Shown here: in pieces, positions 47,565-59,500 of the stretch
Layout of the letters: each line of letters starts with the position of its first letter
How positions within the stretch are numbered: the stretch's first letter is position 1
The notes under the pieces: model-generated
Database searches by the model: none
The model's input: only the letters and a program-made list of their open reading frames with translations
What the model was told of the DNA's origin: nothing
Assembly (NCBI GenBank): GCA_018398815.1
Contig: CM031596.1
Span: 73,684,157-73,748,156 of the forward strand
Direction of reading: 5' to 3'
DNA length: 64,000 nucleotides
Source: Conus ventricosus
Taxonomy: Eukaryota; Mollusca; Gastropoda; Neogastropoda; Conidae
Position numbers and translations under genes: made by a program

Positions 47565-47755
47565 CAACATAAGGGATTAAGGTTAACAGACCAAATTTTG
47601 AAGAAAAACAAAAACACCACAGAACTACCAGTATATGTATGAGCACACACACACGCACTAACATAAGAAATTAAGGTTAACAAGACAAAATTTTGAAGAA
47701 AAACAAAAACACCACAGAACTACCAGTATATGTATGAGCACACACACATGCACGA
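47565..47755 (+). repeat. Tandem duplication of a 95-base unit
   Basis: Two copies of a segment running from ATTAAGGTTAACA to GAGCACACACACA lie end to end (boundary near 47659). A second, 37-base duplication (TATTTAAAAGCCAATTATAT) follows at about 47853-47926. Confidence 0.95.
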
Positions 47756-48150
47756 ACATGTGTGTGTTTTACTATATACAAGTTTCACAATGTAAACACG
47801 CTGATTGTTAATGAGCAACATTACTGCTAAGGTGAAGCTGCAATTGTGTTAGAATATTTAAAAGCCAATTATATAAACACAGTTATCAAGTATTTAAAAG
47901 CCAATTATATAAACACAGTTATCAAGTGCAACCCCTAATTCATACATAATACTAACATTTTTAACAGTATCCACAAGTCTTATGCGTAACAGCCACAGGG
48001 TGTTACCTTTGTCAGTTTGTGAAAGGGAATTAAATCGGTGCACAGTGCCAGTTATTTGGGCAGTAGAAGGATAGTGGGTGTGGATGGGAAAGTGGGTGGA
48101 AACAATCTGTGACATACCCTCCATATTTCTTTTTCTTTTTTTAAAATTTT

Positions 48151-48548
48151 CTTTCTTTCTGCGTACCAGGCTGATACTCCTGCGGACACTCCCTGTATAG
48201 CCAGGCAGTGGAGTTTTGTGTGTATGACCCTTTTTTATCCCGCCATTAAGGCAGCCATACTCCATCTTCAGGGAAGGTGCATGCTATGTGTCACGTGTCA
48301 TCCATACCAACGGCCAAACTGGCCTTCTCTTCCGAAAGTTGGTGATGGGATTTTACATGTGTGCAAGATATTATGCGTGCGTTCACACACGGAACCTCGG
48401 TTTATAGTCTCATTCGAAGGACTATATGGGGAATGGAGTCAGAACCAATGTTAACTCTGAGGGAAAAATCCCCCTATACCGAAATTCGAACCCGCAACCC
48501 CAGGATCACGAGTCCGGCGCTCTACCAACTGAGCTATCCGGCCCCCCC
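48151..48548 (-). mobile_element. Full-length tRNA-derived SINE
   Basis: Read on the - strand the element starts with a tRNA-like head (GGCCGGATAGCTCAGTTGGT, then GGGTTCGAATT as the B box). It continues through a body shared with the SINE at 61606-61898 and ends in the AGAAAGAAAG tail at 48151. T7A3-4TT sequences at both edges (about 48136-48148 and 48549-48560) look like target duplications. The head is not a functional tRNA gene because it continues into the SINE body. Confidence 0.9.
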
Positions 48549-50925
48549 TTTTTTTAAATTACATCTGCTTTTATACATGGCATAAGGGCATAGTACGATA
48601 TAACAAAATGATGAAATGAACAAAAGAAAAGTAAATACATTCACACATGCATGCATACTGTCATACTCCAGTGTACGCACAAGCATATACACAGATACAT
48701 ATATACATGTATACACATATCTCTTATTCACATACATTACAAGGACTTGTACATAATTACATTGACACTTTCATATGTAATTCTATACGTATAAGACACA
48801 CCATCCATTATATGATATGTTTTGCAATTCTGTGTATGTTCAGGTAAAACAAATATTGATCAAGTTAGGAAGGGCATTAGTTACATAACTACTCTCGGTT
48901 TGTGTTGAAGGATGAAAGTCAAATATGCTGCCAGTGACCTTTCAGTGAATCCCTTGCTCTTATTCTTAAAGCTAATCAACTCGTCCTAAATATGCATGTA
49001 TTCATCAAACAGTGACAAAATTTGAACTGATGTCTTAAGACTTAACTTACTTTATTTGATGTAACCATTTCAAATTTTTTCCTATGATCGATGCCTACTT
49101 TCTATCTCTTCATTTTTTCACTTTTTTTTTTTTTTGGGTGGGGGGGGTTTACATATCTAAAATAAGTGGAATGGTTTGCGCCTCTAGCACAGGCAAGTTG
49201 TTTCACCCTAATGGATGTCAACAGTTTCATAAACCATGTTATTGATTGGGTGTATATGTATGAAGTTCGTCTTCGTTCGTATGTTTTTTTTTCATGATGG
49301 GACATTTTTTCCCCACCGTCATGACCTGAAAAAGACCCTAAACACTCAGCTGGGATCAAAGAAAAGAACTAGAACAATTCCTGTTGTTTTTGTAAACATC
49401 AGTTCTTGTTGAAACAAGTACAACTGTTTTGTTTGTTGCAATGTTCACTTCAGATATTATCGGACTTTCTCATTATCAGGTTATTATGCAAAAAGAAAGA
49501 CAATGTGTCTACAACGTCTCACATGTGATGAACAACACCACAGGAAAACAGAAAGGCAAAAGGTGAATGGAGCAAATGGCAAGGGACAGAGGCATGCAGA
49601 CTTTGTGTGATCAAAATAATCACCTGGCGACAACAGACGATTACTGTTTTCTTCCTTCAACCTACTGCTGTCTTCAGTCCCTTCCTTTCAGCTTTTTTAT
49701 GAATGAGTGGTTAAAAAAAATATTACAAACTGAAACATAAAAACTTGTGCCATGTGGCTAAGGAGGACGCAATACCATCTCATAAAAGCTAGCTATCATG
49801 TTCCTGTATGGTGACCATCATCAATTTGCTGCAGAAACATTTATGCCAAGAAAAAAAAAAGACAGACATAAACAAAACAAACAAATGTAAACACCTTCTG
49901 ACGTGTTCACTTCTGAGAGAACTGTTGCACTATACTGGCAACCAGCAGACGGCATCTAAGGACCGGTACAGAATGTGTCACAGTAAGCACCACCCAGAAA
50001 CAACATTCTTCTGAGAATATTTTTTCCCATGCACCAGCCCTTCACCCCTGGCACACACACACACCCACACTTCGCCGTCGCCTCGTTTCTTTTTCCCTGT
50101 AGCCCACCCAGCTTGTGAAGACAGTAGCAGTGTCTGGTGTTCTGATCATGGCCATCTCTTCTCATCTGTGGCAAGAATGCAGTGGGCAAATGCAGCAGGA
50201 AAAGACCAAATCATTCTTGCCAGCTCTTTATTTGCCCTTCACTTTTCTTCTCCTCCTTACCCCATACATGAAACATATTAGTTCTCAGAAGTGACAGACT
50301 GATCAATAAAACTACTCAACAATTTAAACTGCTCTTTACAAAAACAAAAGCAAAAAAAAAAACCCACCCTACTCTATCAATTGACAAGTTCACATAAAAA
50401 AAATACAAGTACAGTGTTCATTTGAGTTTGCTAGAAGTGTCTGGATGTACAGATCAGACCAACAGTAAATACAGTGTAAACCTCCTGAAATCTTTTTATG
50501 TCCGACTTCCTAAGCTGGATGACAGGAAGTAAGTGTTAACAACTCTAGATTAAAATGCTCACGAAAAACATGAGGGTAAAGGACAGGTTAGGGGGCGGGA
50601 GGGGAGGAGTGTATAGTGTCAAAGGGAAAGGAACTGAATTTGAAGGGTCTGGACAGCCTTTCACAGTAGTCATCAGTATCGCTGTCAGAATAAACAATCC
50701 AGTATCTAAAATGTCATGGTCAAAAGGAAAACTCAAAAACTCTGTGCAATTCAAAATCCTAAAAGCAATTAATCTACTCTATGATGTGTGGAAAAGGTAT
50801 ACAACAATGTTGCCAAAGCTAGCCATTTTTCTTACAATGATTCCAGAAAATACACAGGAGGCAATTCTTAACACCAACGGTCTACTGTCTTGTGTCTATT
50901 TTTTCATTCAGGGGAGGAAAAATCA
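48549..50925. other. No gene seen
   Basis: A/T-rich intergenic sequence with a T/G low-complexity tract (49120-49148) and no supported coding region or long repeat. Confidence 0.55.
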
Positions 50926-51055
50926 AAGAGAATACATGATTTTATCAGGGAAGAAAAATCAAGCAGAATACATGATTTTATCTGGGAGGAAAAATCAAGC
51001 AGATTACATGATTTTACCAGGAAGGAAAATCAAGCAGACTACATGATTTTATCAA
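50926..51055 (+). repeat. 36-bp minisatellite, about 4 units
   Basis: Four units of the type AGGAAAAATCAAGCAGAATA followed by CATGATTTTATC. At 36 bases the unit keeps a frame open, which explains a repetitive GRKNQAEYMILS reading. Confidence 0.95.
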
Positions 51056-52119
51056 GAATTTTGCAGTCCACTTTCCGCTGTGTTATCTTCCATGTCTCCT
51101 TAACAAAACCAGGTGTGGGATCATCTTGCGGTCTGGGCACCAGCAGTCCACAGAAAGAAACGATATGTTGCACTGTGGGTACCTATCAGAGGAGACACTG
51201 CACTGCTGCAGGGTCACTTCAGTGGTGTTCAGTGCTGCCTGTACTCCTATGCAGCAGATTACCTACAGTGTGAGAAAATGTCATCCTGTGGAGGGAGCCA
51301 TCACATCCAGCCAAAGACATTTCTCATGTTTGCTGACACTACCGACTTTTGAAGCAAAACTTGCCACGGGCATGGTCATCGAAAGGAACTCAACACTGTA
51401 GCAGCAGAGCATGGAAGGCCATAAAATTTGAGGTGCTTATTTCTTAGTTTATCAATGTTCACTAAATACAGTGAAATTAGGTTTTATGGATTTCCTTTCT
51501 GATCTGAAACCATCTATGTTTCCTTTCATATTATATCCCAGCATCAACCAGGCCTAAGAGACACAGATATCGGCAATTCTACTCAGAAAATTTAGGCAAA
51601 AACCTCAGAGATGCACTAACATGTGAAACTACTGCATAGTTCCAGTCTTCTCATGCCAGTGCGTGATACCATCAAACACTGTAAGGGCCATCTAGGGTGA
51701 AAAAAAGAATGGGACTGCAATTCATGACCATCCAGCCTGCAGCCTACAATGTCACCCATTGCTTCACAGCAGCTGGCCTGCAACACTGTTTCTTACAGGA
51801 TGCAGAAAAAGGCTTTTAATTTACCAATGTCTTGCCCACAATAAAACAAAACAAGGACCAAAGAAAACAAACAAAAATCATTGACAAATGGCCATATATT
51901 AAACCGACAACAATGGGAACAAAGCCTAACTTTTATACATATGTACACTGAGCAAAACTTACAAACTTCTGTGATGTACAGGCCCACTGTAAGTAATGTC
52001 CACTCTTTGGACAATTTCGTTTTCTAGTCATGTACAACATTCATCACAAACTTTCTGTAGTCTTTTGACCTCACATACTTACATATTTCAAGCATTGTTT
52101 GTCTGTTGCAAACCTCTTT
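51056..52119. other. Probable FADD 3' UTR / downstream sequence
   Basis: No coding feature is recognised. A - strand ATTAAA at 51815-51820 is the nearest polyadenylation-like signal to the FADD stop codon; a perfect AATAAA on that strand lies only near 50226. Confidence 0.4.
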
Positions 52120-52370
52120 TCAAGGTAAACCATTTGAAATCTTGTGATGCAAATCATTTCGACTAACAGCTTTCAAAGCTCGGAGAATGTCCGTCTTCTT
52201 AATGTTACTCATGCATTCAGTAAAGGCCATGTGAATCTGTTCCTTAACATTGCGTGGGTGTGAGTCGATACACATCTCCAGCTTTGCTTCCGGTAGATCC
52301 AAAGCTCTCATGAAGAATTTCCAGTCCCTGCCCAAATTATCCTCCAAGAAGGTGATCTCCTTGCTCAAGT
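52120..52370 (-). CDS. FADD: FADD exon 2: death domain
   Basis: After GTTTGCAG the exon completes Asp and reads LSKEITFLEDNLGRDWKFFM, RALDLPEAKLEMCIDSHPRN, VKEQIHMAFTECMSN and TDILRALKAVSRNDLHHKI, ending in TGA at 52122-52120. The GRDWK, KALRAV-like and RNDL spacing is that of a six-helix death domain. The Trp usual in helix 5 (LxxW) is Cys here (TGC). The frame is clean. Confidence 0.95.
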
Positions 52371-53499
52371 CTGCAAACACACATGACCAATGATTAAGCA
52401 CTAGAAATTTTTTTTTTTTTAACGACAAAGTACAGAATTAATTTCTAAAAACACAGAAAGCTTAGGCAGGATATCATGGTTGTTGGTAAAATTATGTTAA
52501 AAGAGTAATTATGTTAAAAGAGTAAGTTCTTAGTTATAAGCATATTTTGAAGGAAGTCCCCCCACCTGTGTATACTGTCCTTTTAGGTGATACTGTTGAA
52601 AATCCAAGACACAATGAGATGACAAATGGAAATGCACAAGAATGCAATGAAGGGATTTATCTTCCACCCTTCTGCCCACATTTCTTATTCTGCCTGCCTC
52701 AAGGACAGAAACAAAATCATATGAACAGACACTGGACCCTGTGCACCCCCATTTGCAATTGGAATATCATAATGCCTCATATGACTGGAGCCAATACAGG
52801 CATCATCTGGACAATTGTTGCTCATGGCAGTTTCTTCCAAGGAAAACACTTTCCATCAACTGATGGCCTTTCCAGCAGCATTACAATGAACTGCTGAGGC
52901 ATTACAATTTCAAAGGTGTCAGCTTCAGTGGCAAATCCTATTCTTGTTTACCTCATCTTCTGACAATGAGGCTATGTCAGTTTCTGTACCAAAATTAAAA
53001 TCTGGTATAAAAATTTACCTGCAAAAAAAAAAAAAAAGACAACTTTCATCTACAAAAAAAAAAGAAGAAAAACTTGTATACATATACATGAATCAGCTCA
53101 TTAACAATTACCATGTTTAGAAGTTTTACTCAGTATACTTTTGGGTGGTATGGAGTTCAATATATTCAATGTAATTGAATAATAAAATGAAATACACCAT
53201 AGTGTATCAATGTCCAAGCTCAAGACACCTACACACTTAGACATACAGTGATACACTCTTGGAAAAAATCCATGCGTCAACCTTTCCTCTCAATGACAAC
53301 ACTCAAATCATACTCGTAGTACACACATAACTGGATGAGTATGCGTGTCCCTGCCTTTCCAATAACAGACACAAAAATCTAACATATCTCAACTTGAATA
53401 AGACTTTGAAACTTTCAGTGAATACTGCAACATGTGTGCGCTGGTAGGTGTTCATCTGTGGGACAATGCAGGTGTGTAAACAGGAAAGTGTATGCACTG

Positions 53500-53547
<48 letters not shown>

Positions 53548-56500
53548 TTGGTGGTGTTGCGTGCATGCGCACATACATACACATGTGTGTACATACATGC
53601 CACACAGCACGCACATACACATGTGTATATGCCCATATACACGGGCACACCCACATATATGTACAGGTACATGTGCATATGCATGCGTCCAAGAGCATGC
53701 TGACACAAGCCCACAGATCACACACACACATGCACATGCACTTTTGCACACACACACACACACACATTACACACGCTTGTGCACATCCACAAGCACATGC
53801 ACACGCACATACATGCACAAGCATCCACAATTATACACACACGCACTTGCACACCGCATACACTGGCACACACACACACATGGCCTGTGCCCACACACCC
53901 ATACATGTACATCATCATCATCATCCATTTGGACGGCCCCAATCAACTGGTTGATTACCATGCCCTACTATGGAGGTTGTGCTGAGGTGGAAAGCCAATG
54001 TAGGAAGATAAAGACCTACAACAGTGGAGAAACATAAAAACTGGGGGAGTCCTACTCTATGTGGGTTTTATCAGCAGACTACTGTAATTTTCGCTCTTCA
54101 TCTGGAAACGAGTTCCAGAATAGCTGATCCTGGTTTGCCCTAATAGTGAAACAGGCCCAAAATAACTTTAAAAATCACAATTTTACTACGGAAGGAATGG
54201 GATGGGGTGGCGACCTAATCCTACCTACACAAACTAACTATTTCTTAGTTTTTACTGTTTTGTGGGACCCTTGACATGAGAGTGTCAAGGGTTCCAGCCT
54301 TCATCTCCGTCTCTGGCAGGTCGTTCCAGTCCCGGATGGTGTTTGGAAGGAACACATGTTGCCGGTACTGTGTCCTACTTTGCATTAGGATCAGTTGCTG
54401 CTTGTGTCCCTTTCTCTGTCTGGTAGGAGAGGTGTCAGCTTGTCTCTACATGAAGGAACAACAGCCTGGCCTTCCAGAATCTTGCACATCATGGCCAGTC
54501 TTGAGTCTTTTCTGCACTGTTGAAGAGAAGGCCACCCCAGTTTGTCAATAATGGCGGTGACACTTGACGTGCTGTGGTACCAGTTTACCACAAACCGATC
54601 GGCCCTTCGCTGTACTGCTTCAAGTTTCTCAATGTTACGCTGCGTATACAGGTCCCACACTATGCAGACATACTCGAGTATGGGGCGGACAAGGGTCTTG
54701 TAGGCAGTTTCTTTTAACTGGTTGGCACTGATCTTTAAGTTTCGTCTAAAGAAGCCGAGGGTTTTGTTTGCTTTTGCGCAGACGGAATCAATGTACTGAT
54801 CCCAACTCAGGTCTTTACTGATGGTGACGCCAAGGTACTTTACGGAGGTGACGTTTGCCAGGCTTTGCCCATTCAACCGGAAGTCAAATTCTGCAGTGGT
54901 TCTTTTGCGTGTAACAGACAGAACAGAGCACTTCCCAGGATGGAAGGCCATGTCCCAGCTCTGCTCCCAGCTTTCTGATCGTTGGAGGCCATGTCCCAGC
55001 TCTGCTCCCAGCTTTCTGATCGTTGGAGCCGCCAGCTTGTCCCAGTCTACTGCTGTCCCAGCTCCATTTGATCGTTGGAGGCCATGTCCCAGCTCTGCTC
55101 CCAGCTTTCTAATCGTTGGAGGCCATGTCCCAGCTCTGCTCCCAGCTTTCTATCGTTGGAGGCCATGTCCCAGCTCTGCTCCACAGCTTTCTAATCGTTG
55201 GAGGCCATGTCCCAGCTCTGCTCCCAGCTTTCTAATCGTTGGAGGCATGTCAGCTATGCTCCCAGCTTTCTGATCGTTGAGGCCATGTCCCAGCTCTGCT
55301 CCAGCTTTCTAATCGTTTGGAGGCCATGCCCCAGCTCTGCTCCCAGCTTTCTGATCGTTGGAGGCCATGTGTTGCAGGGTGCTGGTCATGAGTCCTGTGG
55401 CTGAGAGACGATTAGGCAGCAGTGTCATCTGCGAACAGACGTGTCAGTGAGGTGAGTTGCTCTGGTAGGTCGTTGATGTATGCCAGGAAAAGTGTTGGTC
55501 GTGGTTCTGTGCTGAGAGAACGATAGGCAGCAGTGTCATCTGCGAACAGACGTGTCAGTGAGGTGAGTTGCTCTGGTAGGTCGTTGATGTATGCCAGGAA
55601 AAGTGTGGTCATGGTCTGTGGCTGAGAGACGATAGGCAGCAGTGTCATCTGCAACAGAGTCAGTGAGGTGAGTTGCTCTGGTAGGTCGTTGATGTATGCC
55701 AGGAAAAGTGCTGGTCGTGGTCTGTGGCTGAGAGACGATAGGCGCAGTGTCATCTGCGAACAGACGTGTCAGTGAGGTGAGTTGCTCTGGTAGGTCGTTG
55801 ATGTATGCCAGGAAAAGTGTTGGTCATGGTCTGTGGCTGAGGGGAAGATAGGCAGCAGTGTCATCTGCGAACAGAGTTGTCAGTGAGGTGAGTTGCTCTG
55901 GTAGGTCGTTGATGTATGCCAGGAAAGTGTGGTCATGGTCTGTGGTCTGAGAGACGTAGGCAGCAGTGTCATCTGCGAACAGACTGAGAGGTGAGTTTGC
56001 TCATGGTAGGTCGTTGATGTATGCCTGGAAAAGTGTTGTGCACATGGTCTGTGGCTGGAGCGAGAGACTAGGCAGCAGTGTGGGGTGTCATTTGCGAAGC
56101 GTGTTTTCAGTGAGTGGTATGCTCTGGTAGGGTCGTGATGTATGCCAGAGAAAAGTTGCTGTGTCATTGGTCTGTTTGGCTTGTGCTGAGAGACGAAGGA
56201 TAGGCAGAAGTGTCATGTGCGTACAGTGAGTGTCAGTGAGTGTTGTGTGAAGTGCTCTGGTACTCAAGCGTTGATGTGATGCTCAGGAAAGAGTAGTGTG
56301 GTCATGGTCTGTGGCTGAGGGGACGATAGGCTAGCAAGTGTCATCTGCGAACATGAGTTGTCCAGTGTGGGTTTGGTGTGCTCTGGTAGGTGTTGATGTA
56401 TGCCAGGAAAAGTGTGGTTCATGGTCTGTGGCTGTGAGAACGATAGGCAGCAGTGTAAATCTGCAACGACGTGTCAGTGAGGTGAGTTGCTCTGGTAGGT

Positions 56501-59500
56501 CGTGTGTGTGTATGCCAGGAAAAGTGTGGTCATGGTCTGGCGGCTGTGAGACGATAGGCAGCAGTGTCATCTGCGAACAGACGTGTCAGTGAGGTGAGTT
56601 GCTCTGGTAGGTCGTTGATGTTTGCCAGGAAAAAGTGCTGGTCATGGTCTGTGGCTGAGAGACGATAGGCAGCAGTGTCTCTGCGAACAGACGTGTCAGT
56701 GAGGTGAGTTGCTCTGGTGGGGCGTGATGTATGCCAGGAAAAGGTTGGTCATGGTCTGTGGCTGTGAGACGATAGGCAGCAGTGTCATTGCGAACAGACG
56801 TGTCAGTGAGGTGAGTTGCTTGGTAGGTCGTTGATGTATGCCAGGAAAAGTGTTGGTCATGGTCTGTGGTGAGAGCGATAGGCAGCAGTGTCATCTTGCG
56901 AAACAGACGTGTCGTGAGGTGAGTTGCTCTGGTAGGTCGTTGATGTATGCCAGGAAAAAGTGTTGGTCATGGTTGTGGCTGAGAGACGATAGGCAGCAGT
57001 GTCATCTGCGAACAGACGTGTCAGTGAGGTGGGGTTGCTCTGGTAGGTCGTTAAATGTATGCTAGGAAAAGTGCTGGTCCAACAACCGAACCTGGGAAAC
57101 TCCTGATCTCACACTGATAACGCCTGATGTTTCGCCATTCATGACTACTGCCTGCCGCCGATCCAAAAGGAAGGCCCTGAACCACTGGTGTACTTTGCCC
57201 TGAACTCGTAGTGGTGTAGTTTTATGGAGGAGCAAGCTATGATTCACCCGATCGAATGCCTTGGCAAAGTCTAATATCACAATGTCAGCTTGGTGTCCTT
57301 GCTCCATGTTTTCACTCAATTCTTTTGTGAAGTCCAGCAACTGTGTTTCACATAATCTAGACCTGCGGAAACCATGCATGCTCAGGTCTGAGGATTTGGT
57401 TAGTCTCAAGATGATTCATCAGAGCACTTACAAGGACATGTTCCAGGATCTTACATGGGACACTTGTGAGAGAAACTGGGCCATAGTTCGATGGGTCATA
57501 ATGCTCTCGGCTGTTAGAACGCCTGTGTTGATGGATGACTGCAAGATGATTGCAAGGATTGGGGCGGCTTCTGCAGCAAGTTCTTTGAGGACTCGTGTGC
57601 CGATTTGATCGGGGCTGCATGCCTTGTAGGGATTCAGATTTGCAAGGATTTTCTAATCCCTTCCTCTGAGATGACAAGATCAGTGAGCACCGTGGACAGT
57701 TGGACCAACCCTCATTTGGCACTTAGCATGGAACTCTTCATCTGTTTTATTCTTTTCCTTCACTGAAGACAGACTGAAACTGACCGTTGAGGACTTCTGC
57801 TTGCGCCTTGGGGTCCTTCACGAGTCGTCCATCAATCTTCAGAGGGGAAACACTGGATTTTGAGGAGCGCTGGCGTTTGATAAAAGTCCAAAAGCGTTTC
57901 ATAGAGTGGGAACCGTTCCCCGAAGATGGAGTATGGCTGCCTTAATGGCGGGATGAAAAACGGTCATACACACACAACTCCACTGCCTGTCTATACAGGC
58001 AGTGTCTGCAGGAGTATCAGCCTGCATACGCAGAAAGAAAGAAAGAAAGTGGGAACCATCAGCTGTGTCTGGGTCACCTGTAATGGTCTTGTTGATGTAG
58101 TCCCAGTAAGCCCGATGGATCTTGCGCTGAATCAACCTACAAAGTTGCCTGCACTCTATCTTCAGCTCTTCTGAACCCTGCTTCTTCATCTTTTTGTAGA
58201 TACGGTGGTGCCTCTTTACCAGTCGACGTATTTCAGCAGTGATCCATGGTTTGTTGTCCCTTTGCCGTGTAACCTTGTGGGGGATGAAGGATTTTGTTGC
58301 ATTGGAGAGGGTGTCTCTAAATTTGACCCACAATTCTTCACTTGTGAGGTTGTCTACATCACTCACTTGTACTGCGTGGAAGTCAGTCAATGCCTTCTTC
58401 ATGCTCTCCCAGTCAGCCTTGTTGTAGAGGGGAATGAGTCTCGGCACCTGTTTCATCCTCTGAGCTGTGAGACTGAACTCGCAGTAGGGGATTTGATGAT
58501 GGAGATGCCAGGAAGCACTCGCACTCAGGTGACAAGATGGGGGCAGCATACCTGTCAAGCTATTCTAGGCTCTTGTCATAAGATTTTTATCGTCTGACCA
58601 TAAGTTTTAACCAAAAACCATAAGAAACCCATGAATATAGAAAATTGTAACATTAAGAAAAACAAACCATGCCAAACATGCATACACTGTAACACAACAC
58701 ACATACAAACACACTGTTTCACTTTGGAAATGACGAACCACATCGAAACGACCTGACGCCAACACTTTCATTGATTTTCTGCACGCTTTGCAGTATGCAT
58801 ATTCCTTCCCCTCCTCGGAACTTGTGATTAACTTTTGAAACTCCTTTTCTGTCTCCCACTCAGTTTGGTAGCGACCGAAGTAGAGCTTCGGTTTTTAGCC
58901 GGAGGTTTTGAAGCCATGCTGTCGAACGTTATAGCTCGAGTACAACTTTGACACACGTAAGTGAAGGAAGTGTTGGTAGAATGCTTTGCGCATGCGTCTA
59001 GACTATAACTTCCACTGATTGCACAATGCAGTTACCGCGCGATTAAACAAAAGCTCCAGACGAACCATCGCAACAGATTTTTTTTGGGTGGAAAATACGT
59101 AAGGTTTTTGCCGTACGCCGTAAGACTTGAAAAATGTCGAAAATCCGTAAGAATTACGGAAAAAACGTAAGACTTGACAGGTATGGGGCAGTTGGTCAGG
59201 AAAAGGTCAAATGTATTGTCACATCTGGTGGGTTGCGTGACCATTTGCTCAAGTCCATTGTCATGGATGATGTCAAGGAGGCTGTTGTGAAGGTGAGGTT
59301 GGGCAGATCTCGGTTTGAGAGTCCCGGTGCTCCAGTCTAGGCCAGGGAAGTTGAAGTCCCCTCCTATCAGGAAATGGGCGTTGGGGATCCCTGTTGCTCC
59401 ACTGAGTGACTCCTTGAACTGGAACAGGCTGACTTCATCAGCGACATTCGGACGATAATAAGAGCATAGGCAGAGTGTCTTCCTGCCGTGCAGTTTCACC

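Noticed and set aside
48470..48548. tRNA gene on the - strand
   Set aside because: The tRNA-like head continues into a SINE body with a second copy at 61.6-61.9 kb; the other copy's head has an internal insertion.
50555..51046. 163-codon + strand frame
   Set aside because: The second half is a 36-bp minisatellite and the first half has no recognisable domain.
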